The notes: generated from the letters alone by a model not told the origin. Counted from the first letter of the stretch, positions 32,644 through 44,664 are shown. The stretch is DNA of 64,000 bases from Prosopocoilus inquinatus (GCA_036172665.1 CM069869.1:5642001-5706000), one strand, 5' to 3'. Made by a program: numbers and translations.

Positions 32644-33813
32644 CGTGGGCTGCTGGAAAAGTTTCTGGAAACGGTATGAAGAAACGCGTATGAAATTTGG
32701 TAAACGGTATCATTGTTTTTCGAAGTATTCGCCTTTGACGTCAATACACTTTTGCATACGCTCGAACCAATTTGTAAAGCACGTTTTCCACTCTAAAGAT
32801 GGTACCTCAGAAACCAGTGTCCGGAATGCTTCAACCGCTGCTTCAGCCGACGAAACTCGCTCACCACGCATTTTATTTTTGATATTTGGGAACAAAAAGA
32901 AATCATTATGTGATAAATCAGGTCAATATGGACAATTAGTCATTAATTCAACATTTTTGTTGGACAAACATTCACCTGTTTGACGGGCTGAGTGAGAGCT
33001 GGTGTTGTCATGATGGAGAATAATTCGTCGATTTCGATTGTTTCTTCTTATTTGATCGATGACTTCCGGCAAACAAATTAGTAAAATAGTATACCAATCA
33101 CCATTCACGGTTTTTCGATCCTCTAAAGCCACGGTTGCTACATGTCCAGTAAAACCAAAGAAACAAGCAATCATTTGCTTCGCAGCACTGCGTGAACGGA
33201 CAACTTTTGTTGGTTTTGGTTCATTTTGAAATACCCAAACGGTAGATTGTTGTTTACTTTCTGGCTCGTACGAATAGATCCACGCTTCGTTACCAGTAAC
33301 GATGTTATAAATTAAATTTGAACGACCTCCATTGAATTTCTTGAGCATTTCTTCACACCATTTGACACGACCCTGCTTTTGCGCTTCTGTTAAATTGTGT
33401 GGGATCCAACGACTGCAAAGCTTTCGTACGTTCAAATGATCATGCAAAATCTGGTGTATTACTTTCATGTCAATGCGTAAGGATGCTTGAATCTCACGGT
33501 ATGTCACATGTCGATTTCGCTCAAGCATTTCACGCACAGCATCTACATTAGTGGCAACAACAGATGTTGATGGACGACCTTCACGAAATTCGTCACTGAG
33601 AGAGGTACGTCCACGTTGGAATTCGGCAAATCAATTATAGTCACTGCTTCTTGATGGTGCTTCATCTCCAAAAGCCAAATGAAGCCAATCGAGGCATTGT
33701 TTCGGCGTTAGAAAATTTTCACGCGAGATTTCCATGTTTACACAAAATTACTTTTTCTCAAATGCTGTAGAAACAAAACTAGTTCACTTGGATAGGAACT
33801 GTGAATAGAATTA
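32644..33813 (-). mobile_element. Mariner, copy 1 (5' end lost)
   Basis: Its 3' terminus CGTGGGCTGCTGGAAAAGTT follows a TA and is the same as in the copy at 51817. Similarity to that copy continues through the transposase to about 33813, just upstream of the start codon, and then stops, so the other terminal repeat is missing. The element sits between the two fold-back arms. Confidence 0.85.
32710..33735 (-). pseudogene. Mariner transposase, copy 1
   Basis: The start MEISRENF at 33735 is followed by a deletion of about 36 bp relative to copy 2, then FGDEAPS and a stop, and then a long open stretch (residues REMLERNRHVTY to MTNCPY). The first catalytic Asp is Asn (TGNEAWIYSYEP), while the second is kept (LHHDNTSSHSA). 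The third motif lies after a TGA near 32922 (PDLSHNDFFLFP). The protein ends EYFEKQ. With these lesions it is inactive. It is a DD34D cut-and-paste transposase by family. Confidence 0.85.
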
Positions 33814-33827
33814 TAATAGAATTATAA

Positions 33828-34767
33828 TATCAAAAGGTGTTAGTAAAAATTTTGCAACCCGCGGGCTCGACTTGCTTGTTACGCCACTGAATCATTCATT
33901 ACATATCCACGTCACATTCAGGAATTTGTTTTTGTTATTAAAGATATTAATAATTGGAAACTTTCAAAAATTATCCGCTTCTTTCGCGTAATTTATTAAT
34001 TTTACGATTCCCAAAAAACCGGCGGCGGACTTGGAAAATGTTCGGGAAAGACCGTCGCGGTCGTCGGTAACAAACAATACGGATTTTTTTTTTACATCTC
34101 ATAAAACAATATTTACGAGACATCCAGTTTCTTTTTATATTTAGGAAGGATCTCGTTTAACAAGCGCAGTGACGCACGTCTCTAATTTGAATACGTGTAA
34201 AAAGCAAAATGTTTACACAGGATTCTTTTTATAGTGTTATTAGAATCGCGTTTTTTTACGATCGCTCGATTACATACGCACTTCATAATTGACATACATA
34301 AATAACGCCAAGGTAAAAAAAATATTATCTGCCGTCCGTAGGTAGGCAGTTAATTTCCAAGCTATGCAAAAAATTGCGCTAGCCAATTAGAAAGAGGCCT
34401 GTTGCTTAACTTTTCATTTTTGCTTGCCAATTGCTTTTAGATAAAATACAGATCGGTTTTGGAATAAATAAGGATGAGCGCACATCCTTGCAATTGCACG
34501 GCTTCCGGGATAAGTAAGTTTTTACGCAAATAAAATGTCAAGGGCGTGCAAAACTGAAATTATATCTCCGGTTCCGCTTCTAATGCTTACAGCATTTATA
34601 ATCGTGTACGGTTTTTATGAAATCATTAAGTTTATTTCTTTCAGAGTTATGCGTTATTATTTTTAAAAGTCAGACGTTTAGTTTTTTGAGTTCGTGATTA
34701 AACAAACCCAGTGGCGTAACCTGAGAAGAAGTCAAGCCGTCGGGTTGTAACATTTTTACTAGCGCCA
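33828..34767. repeat. Inverted pair with GTTACGCCACTG ends
   Basis: GTTAGTAAAAATTTTGCAAC and then CTTGTTACGCCACTG (33828-33890) are mirrored at 34709-34767 (CAGTGGCGTAAC, GTTGTAACATTTTTACTAGC). The CAGTGGCGTARC word also marks ends near 37155 and 37790, so this is one family of small DNA elements. The interior carries no recognised gene. Confidence 0.55.
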
Positions 34768-34769
34768 TT

Positions 34770-35480
34770 TAATATTGTAAGTAAATTCGCTTACAAAAAG
34801 GCTAAACTGAAAACGGGTCGCCGTTAATTTGCGGTACAAGTGGCAGGAACTGTCAAAACTTTAGGTTAACAGAACGCCCGATAACTAGCGCCAGGCGGAG
34901 TACTTTTGAACTTACAATCGCACTTAAGTCAATCGAGACCGATCGATAATCTTGTGACCCTTAATACTAGTGTTAAAACAGACGTAATTAGCTTGCCGCG
35001 GTCTCGATTGTGAGGATTGCCGCTATACTTTGCGCAAACCAGTTAAAAGCTGTGTTGTCAATTGTGTTGCAGTCAGTAAAATCATGACTCAATGATACTA
35101 TAATATGATCAAGAATAAGTGCTTGAGTTGGCAGTCCAGAAATTAAGATAATTTTTCTTCGACTGTTTGCAGTACTGCAACCGAATACGTCTTGTTGGTT
35201 ATGACAGGCGTTTGACGTAAACGATCATCAACAGCGATAAAATTGTAGGTTATGTGAATAAAAATTATATAAAAAAAGATCTCGTTTTGGAAATAAGTTG
35301 TTCCAATGGAAACTTGCGTTATGCTTGTAAAACTTATGTTAAATAAATTAATTAGAAACATTCAGGGTGTTAATTTGAATTTGAAATGCCAAATGACATT
35401 TGTCGACGATTTTCCGCATGACTGCTGTCATTGGTATGCCGTCAAGAACCAGAAGTTACTCCAGTTATTCCATTTAAAAA
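34770..35480 (-). repeat. Right arm of the 3.5-kb fold-back
   Basis: Reverse complement of the left arm, with landmarks CTGTCAAAACTTTAGG, AGACCGATCGATAA, AAAATTGTAGGTTATG and GAAGTTACTCCAGTT. Short open frames inside are coincidental. Confidence 0.75.
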
Positions 35481-35519
35481 TAGAATTCGGTATTACCAAC
35501 TCAAACAATAATTTCTGAT

Positions 35520-36340
35520 CATTTCTCGTTTTAATTATACTATACTATTAGTTACTACTAGTTATACTACCAAAAAAAAAAATGTCAGCCCAAACTGCTA
35601 TTTTGTACATTTTTTAACTTTGTACGTTTTCATTATGTTAAAAATTAATGAAAACTTCATTGCATGCAATTTCGCAGGAACTCTAAATTTTCCCAGAGAT
35701 CCTCTAGTTAGGGCGCGTTCTTTATTTCATCAGAAAGCCTGATGGATGGCAACAGTTCCATCAAACCCGTTCTTTTATTGCTAGATGGATGACTCAGATT
35801 CATCAACAGTCGTTCTTTTATTCTAGTTGGTTTTCATCAGATGGCATCTGATGGCATCACAAATCCATCATTCGTTTCAGATGCTGGAACTGTTTGAAAG
35901 TTGAAATCTCAAACCTAACCTCGCTTTTTTAAATGTGAGTGAAAGTTTTATTCGTTTTATCTGCCCTTTTTTAAATAGTTTGCACCTACAGCTTTTCTAA
36001 AAATTAGATGTCTATATAAATAGGAGCGCAAAGGAGTTAAAAGTCTAGAAAGTGGAGAACAAACCTAAAATTAAATAGAATATATTAGTATGTGTATCAT
36101 GTTTAGGACAATGCAAAAGTTGGATGAGATGATCAATGATTTTCAGGACGTAAAAAAATATTTACTTTTTGAGGTTAGGAAAAAAAAAATTTGAACACAA
36201 AGCGTTCTTTTATTTCTAATCTGTGGCTTCCATTAGTAGATGTCGTCACTGCGTCAAGTTCCAACACTGATGCTTTCAACCACAAAATTGCGTTGAAATA
36301 AAGAACATGCTCTTAGAGTCTGGTAGAGTCAGCCATCTTT
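35520..36340. other. Gene-free stretch
   Basis: No recognisable gene. Several CATCAGATG/CATCTGATGG-type words cluster near 35740-35880 and may be a small repeat remnant. Confidence 0.35.
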
Positions 36341-36343
36341 CAG

Positions 36344-36815
36344 CAAAAAAAGTTCCGTCAGTGTCAAATTGTCCTTTCTAACCTCCCAATGTCAAATTTT
36401 CACAAAAAAGTCCCGTCAATGTCAAATTGACAATATGTTCTAACCTTGCTTAATTATTTTCAATGTCAAATTCAAATTTTGGCACCAAATTGCATTCCTT
36501 CTTATGATTAGCTGAAGTAAATTTTGTTGAAATATGGCGGAACCAATTAAAATTGCGCGACATTCTGCCAGACTCTTACTTCTGGCAGAATGTCGCGCAT
36601 TTTTAATTGGTTCCGCCATATTTCAAGAAAATTTACTTCAGCCAATCATAAGAAAGAATGGAAGTGCAATTTGGCACCAAAATTTGAATTTGACATTGAA
36701 AATAATTAAGTAAGGTTAAAACGTATTGTCAACTGACGGAACTTTTTTTGTGAAAATTTGAAAATTGAAAGGTTAGAAAGGATTGTCAATTTGAAACTGA
36801 CGGAACTTTTTTTGG
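36344..36815. mobile_element. Hairpin element, 229-bp arms with 8-base loop
   Basis: Two arms of about 229-235 bp are reverse complements at roughly 90 percent identity. They are separated only by CTCTTACT at 36573-36580. The tips of the arms carry AAAAAAAGTTCCGTCAGT and the centre GACATTCTGCCAGA. It has no coding content. It is a fold-back type non-autonomous element, and its RNA would form a long double strand. Confidence 0.8.
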
Positions 36816-37154
36816 GGTCTCTAAATTTTCCGTTTTAACAGCGTCATCTGTGGACTTTATTTGGAATTTCATAAAGTGAGAAGTCGTAATTTATTTCGCA
36901 GGTTATGATCGCTGAATTTAGATATGATATCGGTAAGGGGAGTTACGAAACAAAAAATTATTCATTTTACATTTACAAAGGGCGCTCCTGCAACCCCTAT
37001 TGCTACGCTACTGAATAAACTATACTTAACAGATTCATCAATACCTACCAGAAAAAAAAACTTGTTTATTAAAATAGTCACCACTCCACTAAGTGACAAG
37101 TAATTACTTTCTAACACAGTCCTGAAGTAAAGGTATTTTCATTTTAATTTTTAC

Positions 37155-37640
37155 CAGTGGCGTAGCGATCGGGGGTGCACGGGGTGTAATTGTAATATGG
37201 CGCAGCGTTCTACTCCCAAGGGACTCAAAGTCGTCTCCTTTAATCTATACCTGACGTAAGTAAATCACAACGGAAACACGTTGATGGAAGATACGAGAAA
37301 GGAAAAGAAAACACAAGACAGTCGAATTCACAACGAATTTCGCCAACAAAATTAAAATAAGTCGAATTTAAGACGCATATGAAACAAAATAAAAAAAATA
37401 ATAAACGATCAATTGTTTTTCGTTGATTAGCGAAAGAAGCAAGCGTATAAGTGTGTGTGTGCGTGGGGGGGGGGAGTAGGATCGGTTGTATTACATCTTA
37501 GCGGCCTCAGAGGTGTCCAATAGTTAATACTTTTAATTTTTTTAAAGTGTTTATAATTATATAAATTGTAGAAGGATGATAACGATATCCGGATTCCAGT
37601 AAAATAAGTAATCGTCCTTTCACTCGCGATGCCACTGGCT
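37155..37640. mobile_element. Small element with CCAGTGGCRTMGCGA ends
   Basis: CCAGTGGCGTAGCGATCGGG at the left end and the complement of CACTCGCGATGCCACTGG at the right end match over about 15 bp. The interior has a G-rich run (GTGTGTGTGTGCGTGGGGGG) and no gene. Confidence 0.45.
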
Positions 37641-37832
37641 ACGAAGCCTTATGCCCTATTTCTTCATCTACGGATAAATTTATCTGCCAGGTATTATCCT
37701 TGGTCCTTGTCGATAGTAGTTTTCGAGGATACTACCTGGCAGATAAATTTATCCGTAGACGAAGAAATAGGGCATAAGGCTTCGTAGCCAGTGGCGTTGC
37801 GAGTGAAAGGACGATTACTTATTTCACTGGAA
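37594..37832. repeat. Hairpin with 100-bp arms, 96 percent matched
   Basis: Arms 37594-37693 and 37733-37832 are reverse complements with about four mismatches and a 39-bp spacer. Both contain CACTGGCTACGAAGCCTTAT. The right side then repeats the spacer and part of the arm directly (ATTATCCTTGGTCCTTGTCG at 37693 and 37832), so the structure arose by both inversion and duplication. Confidence 0.8.
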
Positions 37833-38404
37833 TTATCCTTGGTCCTTGTCGATAATAGTTTTCGAGGATACTACCTGGCAGATAAATTTATGAGGAGGTG
37901 AAGAAATCGGGCATTAGACAATAAATCATAACTAAGGATAGGATTTGGCATACGTTCACGTAATGGTTTCAGTGGCGCCGTAAAAACACACCGAACGGGC
38001 TCATCGTGTAATAAGATTATTAAAATAATTTTCGGCGTTCCTACTATGTGACGCAACGTGGCGGAAGATCTCGAAGGTCGGAGTACAAGTGGCCAACTAA
38101 TTACTCTGAAAATTTTTACGCATCGAAACAAGAAGAGTTGATTGCACAACTGTATTTTTTTAATGCGGTAACATTGCTCCGTTTTTTGTTAAACTGATTA
38201 AAACCATTGCTGTAGCGGCAATAATTGTCTTTGCATCTCTCACGCTTGCATTTATGTTGCGTGCTAATATCTTATATTGTCCGCTTCATTAGAATTGAAC
38301 CGTGCAAAATATCTGATACCGAAGCTTAATCATAACTAAAAAAGAAAAGTGGCCAAAGACAAAAGTCTACTATGTTAGTTACTGCAGATTTTGTTGAGCG
38401 CCCC

Positions 38405-38934
38405 CCTCGAAAACCATGGTGAGTGTCCAAAAGAATTTGAAATTTGTTAAAACAGTTGAGTAATCTGTCGCAAACAATCCTTTTCATTATTTTCAGAAAT
38501 GCTGTAGGTCTGTAGTTTTCTTTATCATTATAATTTCCTTCTTTTAGGATTGATATAATCGCAGCTAATTCTAAACTGGTGGGGAAAATGTCTTTTCAAA
38601 TTGATGAGTTAATCAGAAAGTGAAATGGTTTTATTAATGCATCACTTAACATTTTAATAATCATTTTGATTGCCACTCCAACGGCGCCTACACTTTTCTT
38701 GTCTTTTAAAGCTTTAATGGTTTTTCTTAATTCTTCTCGAGAAATTTCCTGGAAGAAAAATGCGTTTTGAACGTTTACAGAAGTCGTGAGGTTAGCCCCT
38801 TTGAAATGGTTCTGCAGTTTTTGTTCGGTTATAGTTATTCTGCATATAACAAATGTTTTGGCAATTTCGTTTAAAAAAAAGATGAAATAGACAAATTGAC
38901 AAATTGACAAATCTTCAAAAAAAAATAACTTCAT
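38405..38934 (-). pseudogene. Non-LTR reverse-transcriptase fragment
   Basis: On the - strand the frame reads ISREELRKTIKALKDKKSVG and continues through a stop to TSLELAAIISILKEGNYNDK, ENYRPTAFLKIMKRI and LLDTHHGFR. This is the N-terminal part of a LINE reverse transcriptase (compare KKSAG, NYRPIS and HGFR signatures). It stops before the catalytic Asp motifs and lacks the endonuclease. It is an internal relic of an element different from the one at 10303. Confidence 0.75.
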
Positions 38935-38969
38935 TAATCAAAAATAATAATTTCCTTTATTGTACAGGG

Positions 38970-39951
38970 TGACTACGCGAGAATTCCTACCCCCTTTAAC
39001 TCTTTTATTTTTGATTTCAGGAAATAATGTTTAATAAAAAACTTATAATTGACTAATTCAAAGTTTCTCTGTGTGCTCACAGGAAAACAACTGATGGTCG
39101 GAAAAACGAGATATAAACTAAACTTAAGTTTTTTTTAATGGAAGTTATATTGTTAGGCTTTTCGATTTTAAATTAAATTCTAATGAGACCACATGTATAA
39201 TAAAACTAATAATGTAGAAAGTGTCTATAAAATAATTTCGAAGTAATTTATTTTATTTTTGAATAGAAAACTTTTTTTTTTTAGAAATAGAAAACTTGAT
39301 TATATCATTGATCATTGTATACTAAGAGATGAGATTAAAAACATGTTAAAAAGATTTACACTTTGCATAAAAAAATTGAGAACGCTTTGAATATGTTTTG
39401 CGTTAAATTTTCTCTTATTTTTTAAAGTTCGATTTTTCCGAAATATTTTTCGTTTCTAGTTTAAAAATTAATTTTTAGAAAACATCTAAATCGATTTAAT
39501 ATGTTAATGGTAAAATTTTATTTAATGTTATTTTATTTAAAACCAAAACTTCGTTTATTTTTTTGGGTATCCGACTCTCAACTGTTTCTTGTGAATATCT
39601 GTAGCAGTACTGAAGTAAACTTTACAACTTCTTTTATATTTTTTATTTCTAAAATAAGAAATTTAAAAAAAATTGCAGGAATTGTTTTATAGACACCTTC
39701 TACATTATTAGTTTTATTACACATGTAGTCTCATTAGAATTTAATTTAGAATCGAGAAACGTAATAATATGTAGGGTGTTCCATTAAAAAAAAACTTAAG
39801 TTTAGTTTATATCTCGTTTATCCGACCATCAATTGTTTTTCTGTGAGCACACGGAGAAACTTTGAAATAGTCTCTATAAGTTTTCTATTAAACATTTTTT
39901 CCTTAAATCAAAAATAAAAGAGTTAAAGGGGGTAGAAATTCTCGCGTAGAG
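38970..39951. mobile_element. Inverted-repeat element, about 270-bp arms
   Basis: GACTACGCGAGAATTCCTAC at the left edge is mirrored by GTAGAAATTCTCGCGTAGA at the right edge. Arms extend inward about 270 bp (CTAAACTTAAGTTTTTTT, ATTAGTTTTATTA), leaving an AT-rich loop of 450 bp with no gene. The outer left flank TGTACAGGGT is a common start of insect DNA elements. Confidence 0.7.
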
Positions 39952-39996
39952 GGGAAACAGAAACGAAATGAAAACATAAAAAATCACTTACAAAAG

Positions 39997-40984
39997 TATA
40001 CGGTCAATCCATAAGAAGTGATCAAATGAAGGCTGCTTGACCATTTTAAATATTTTTTATTTTTATATACATTATTGCCATTAATTGCCAATTAATCTAA
40101 GAACTTGCATTTGACAAGAACAAGATGGAAGGTTAAGGAAACATTTTTTCTTCTTCAAAAGACATTAATTTTCGTACTTGAAAGAACCGACACTGCTTAA
40201 CAGATCTGATTTTTGAAAGGACACATTTATCAGTGTTATGACTCTAAGTATAGTGATTAGAGTAGTATATGTAATTGTAATTAAAAAATGAACTGTGATA
40301 TACCACCCTTTTCATCATAAACTTAAGCTCCAAAAAGTAGCATTTGTTAAATTCCGTTGCCAAATTTTCACCTATAAGGAAACAAATAAGGCTTTTTATG
40401 CTGAGAGACAAAATGAAAGAGGAAGAAATGCTAAATGAAATAGTCTTTGTTGCAGTATTCTAGCATAATCCAGTTCAAGAAAAATAAATTTACGTTAACG
40501 TTTGCAAACTCCCTAATCGATGCGCGTTGCAAAACAAAAATGGTCGGCACAAACAAACGGGCTGATATAAAAATTTAATAACACTATTTTTGTACTACTA
40601 GTACATATGACAATAATATATAAAATAATAAAAAATAATTAAAATGGTCAAACAACCAAAAATATTTTTATTGGATCACTTCATATGGAATGACCCTATA
40701 GAATTGAGTCAGGTTAATTTGATCGCTAGAAATTCAGTGACTGAACCTTTGTATGTAGCCTCATTCCGTCTCTTTTTAAGTTTAAATGAAACTATAAGTG
40801 TGCACATCTCTTATTTACTATTATTTATTTAATTGACAAGTTACAATTGTTGCCGCAGAAAAATTCTATTTAAATTGAATAAAAAATCAAATCTGTTAAG
40901 CAGTGTCGGTTCTTTTAAGTACCAAAGTTAATGTTTCCTTAGCAATTGTGTTGTCAAAGTCAAAAGCAAGTTTCTAGATTAATC
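39997..40984. repeat. Interleaved inverted repeats
   Basis: Block A (39997-40050, CGGTCAATCCATAAGAAGTG..TTGACCATTTT) is inverted at 40641-40700. Block B (40095-40212, AGAACTTGC..GAACCGACACTGCTTAACAG) is inverted at 40884-40984. The order A-B-A'-B' is not that of a simple hairpin, so two related elements or a rearrangement are involved. An open frame at 40644 has no recognised domain. Confidence 0.55.
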
Positions 40985-41006
40985 CTAAAATGATTCGTCA
41001 CATACT

Positions 41007-41514
41007 GGGTGATTCAAAATAAGTATTCGACCCATTAACACCTCAGGCAATTTTACGAAAAGACAAAACAGAAAGTCTGTGCGCACAGCTGGTCTAATAT
41101 GTATATGTATAGTTTTAGTATGATAAAATGCATTGAAGATTAAGATATAAATTGTGTTTACATTTACTTGTTTACATTCTATGTTCAGTTTTATAAAAAA
41201 AATCTCACAATACGTATACAGTATTTTAAGTAAGTAAGTATGTTCATCAACACAACATGCGTCTGACTTCATCATTAACTGATGACGTGCAACGGAATGT
41301 AGCGCGCCTTGCCTATAATACGCAATTCAATCCTTCGGATTTCGAATTTCTGTATGCAAACGTAAGAAATATTTATCGTGGTTCCGATTTTGGATTCAAA
41401 GTAGGTTGATTTTTGAAATGCCTCTGTCTGACAAATTTATTTCTTGCAATTTCGTACTTGCGTGATCTTAGTAAATACGCTCCCAACGGAACGGACACTT
41501 ATTCTGAATCACCC
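41007..41514. mobile_element. MITE with GGGTGATTCAAAATAAGT ends
   Basis: GGGTGATTCAAAATAAGT at the left and ACTTATTCTGAATCACCC at the right are near-perfect complements. The element is about 508 bp with no coding capacity. Confidence 0.7.
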
Positions 41515-41849
41515 TATATATTTTTCTTTAATTTCATGTGATATCTTATTTAATCAGGGCTCTGCGTATTACAATGTTTCACTTCGTTGGAAGTGATTGT
41601 TACGTGAAAGGAGAGGCGGGCATTAGCCGAAGTTTAAAAATTGACATTAAAATGAACAATTGAAGACGACTTTTGTCCTGACCGTGAAACGCTGAATGCC
41701 CGTTTCAATTTTAATAGTGGCCGGGTTAAAGTTTAAAAACTATTTTCTCAGTAAAATTAATAATAAAGCCCCTACAATAAATTTGGATTTGACTCCTAAC
41801 CACAATCTGTTTTTTTAAAAACTAAATACGTGATTTCTAAATCTAAGTA

Positions 41850-42965
41850 TTATTTGTACAGTAAACGTAGTAAACTAGAATTACAAAAATATAGTCTACA
41901 TCTGAAGCTTGTCAAGAATCTGACTAACATAGAATATGCCTTTTGGCTGCAGAACTTGAAAGACATGCACAGAAAATGAAGAAAGTGCACTTGGTTCATA
42001 AGAAGAAACTCCAGTCACTTTTACCACAAGAAGCTGCAACTCAGGATTCGATAAAGGAAAATTTAGTTGCCAATGAGTCTTCAACTTCACTCACTGACAA
42101 GGAAATTACGCTATTGAATAAGGGTTTGAAATTTAACCTACCGTATAAAAAACCACCGATTGTCGATATCATAGCGAGTATAGAAAGTTCCATCTCATCG
42201 TTAGATGAAGTCAATAAGACGTTTGTAAGAAACGCATGCAAAATTCAATTACAAAATAATATATGTACATCAGAATATAGTTCGAAAGACACCTACGAAC
42301 AATACCGTACAATTAAAAGTCTCAACCAAAAGGACTGTTTCTTTTTGAAGGCAGACAAGGGTAATAAAATCGTGGTTTTGGATAAAGACGACTACTATCA
42401 GAGGATACAAAAACTACTGAATAGTGGCCCGTACGTTAAACTAAACCGCAATACTTTGCCTAAACTAATCAGGGAAGTAAAGGACGCTATTAAAAACTGT
42501 CCCTTTCTCATAAACAAATGGAACAAACAAAAAGTTACAGTTTCTAAGTTATTCGTCCTACCAAAAATACATAAACCCGGCAAATCAGTAAGACCAATAA
42601 TATCTAGTATTAACACTCCTACCTATTTCCTATCCAAGTGGTTAAACACCGAATTCATCAAACTCTCCAATTCTAAAGACGCCTTTTCTGTGAAAAACTC
42701 TGTAGATTTCATCCAACGTGTTAAAGATCTAACACAAAGCGAGGACGAAATACTGATATCTTTTGATGTCCAATCCTTATTTCCCGGTATCCCGATTCCC
42801 ACCACGCTAAACCACCTGCAAGATCTCCTAGTTTCTAACAACATAGACCAACAGAAGACAGATGAATTTCTGGAACTTACAAAATTTATTCCTAACCTCT
42901 TTTTTTATTTGTTAAGTATTAGCAACAACATTCAGTTGTCGGAAGAGGAAAAGTCAATTGACTAA
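41850..42965 (+). pseudogene. Penelope-like polymerase, N-terminal half of RT
   Basis: Coding similarity appears to start upstream of the long frame: SKLELQKYSLHLKLVKNLTN at about 41865 leads to YAFWLQNLKDMHRK, and a frameshift near 41940 connects to AAELERHAQKMKKVHLVHKK. Landmarks of the Penelope RT follow: KADKGNKIVVLDKDDYY, KLFVLPKIHKPGKSVRPIIS, TPTYFLSKWLN and SFDVQSLFPGIPI, the last carrying the first catalytic Asp. The frame ends at 42965, and the YVDD-type catalytic motif expected later is absent. The first codon of the long frame is TTG, not a natural start, which also points to the frameshift. Confidence 0.85.
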
Positions 42966-43103
42966 ATGATATGAGGTGGTTAACACAAACCAAATAAACA
43001 TCAGTATAAACATATTAAATTACAAGAACAGAATAAATAAATTGAATAAAAATTATAGACGAAGAACACGACTCTGTGAAATAAATGAAGTGAAATAAAT
43101 AAA

Positions 43104-43240
43104 TTAAAGTAAATCCTCGAAATGTCCTCCACTGCTTTCAAGACACAGATTCGTTCTTAATCCTGTGTTGTCTAGGATGTCGAACATGAATTCGCGAAAC
43201 ATTTCTTTAAGAATCTAATATTCGCCTTCTTAGTTCCTCC
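43104..43240 (-). pseudogene. C-terminal transposase fragment inside the Penelope element
   Basis: On the - strand, LRRRILDS.RNVSR and then FMFDILDNTGLRTNLCLESS and GGHFEDLL with a stop match the tail of DUF4817-type transposases (compare GEHFEHLL in the element at 30673). The reading frame changes once. It lies in the 900-bp gap of the Penelope polymerase, so a DNA element or a piece of one probably inserted there with loss of Penelope sequence. No terminal repeats were recognised. Confidence 0.6.
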
Positions 43241-43869
43241 TTATTATTTATCTTAATGCTAGTCACTGTTTCAATGTCCAAAATATAAAGCCTACTTTAT
43301 CCTGTTTAAATTATGGATAGTGGTTCCGATATAACGTGCCAAACTTCAAACTTCAACTGGTTGAAACGAGTGAACTTATTTAAAAAATAAAATAAAGACA
43401 GTCAAGTGTTGAAAGCCACTGAGTGCTAAAGAAATTAAAAAAAATACATTGTTATAGAAAGTATCTTTCAAATTTATTACAAAAATATTCGTTTTAGCTG
43501 CCAATGTATTTGTAGAAGACACTATTCAGTAATAACTAAATATTTTTGGTATAATTAGTATTCACTTTTCTTTTAATCCAACAGTGCGAGTCAAAATTAA
43601 AAACTAGGCTTTTTCATTCCTATATTAAAGCTGAGATACTGATCTAGCAAGTCTATTCGAAGCAGAATCAAAAAGTGTCTTAGAAAGTTAAATCAGAATT
43701 TCAAAATTAATTATAATAAAAGAGATCCAGAGAGAAAAAGAAAATCGATTTTTTCACATTTTCATTAATATCTCAAGAAGAAATAAGAAAAATATCATTC
43801 TCTCAATGGATACGAATTAGGCATTGATTCATGCACCTTTTCTTCATTTAACTGAATTTGTATCTCTTA

Positions 43870-44664
43870 CGGTTTAGGAGATCCCTTCAGTGCACACCCA
43901 ATTTGAAACAGCCGGTATAGGAAAGAAACAAACACCAATAGATTTATTGTTAATGATTCACAACATACCTTATCACATAAGCATTCTGCAATTTCTTTTC
44001 TACTTAATAGATTAGTTAACTTCCCACTGTCCAAAGAAATGTACAACAAAGAACTTAAATTTATTAAAGATGTAGAAATTCACAATGGTTACTCAGTAGA
44101 TATTGTAGAAAATATGTTAAGGAAAATTGTAAATAAGGCCAATATCAAAAAAATTACCACTTTGTTACCAGCAGAAACAAATACGTTTAAATATATTAAA
44201 ATTCGGTTTGACAACAGCTGCTCTAAAGGTTTAAATAACATTTTTAAAACACAAGGATACACAATTGCGTATACTAATAACAACACTCTAAAACGTTTAC
44301 TAACAAACCCCAAGGACAAAACTGAACCAAATGAGAAATGAGGGATCTAGGAAATATCTTGTCAAAGATGCACTAAAAAATTATTGGGCAAACAAAAAGA
44401 AACATATTAACACGTTTTAAGGAACACTTAGCTCACTTAGTGTACAATAGAATTGAAAAATCCAGTGTTGCCCAACATATTTTTGACACCAGTCATAAAA
44501 TAGATTTAAGTAATCTTAGGTTAATAAAAGCAACGTTAAGCAACAGGCAATTAGACGATTTTGAAACCATTTTTATACACAAAACCAGTAATGATTTAAT
44601 GAACGCCGATCACGGGCCTTTGGCAGGTTCTGTGTTGCTTGACTTAGTTGACGCAACTCGGTGA
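43870..44664 (+). pseudogene. Penelope-like polymerase, RT end and GIY-YIG region
   Basis: Coding resumes as YRKETNTNRFIVNDSQHTLS, HKHSAISFLLNRLVN and then MYNKELKFIKDVEIHNGY, characteristic of the Penelope region between RT and endonuclease. After NPKDKTEPNEK a stop follows and the GIY-YIG start is scrambled (GI.EISCQRCTKK). The frame then recovers with YNRIEKSSVAQHIFDTSHKI, DDFETIFIHK and DHGPLAGSVLLDLV. The endonuclease would nick target DNA, but stops and frameshifts make this copy inactive. Confidence 0.8.
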
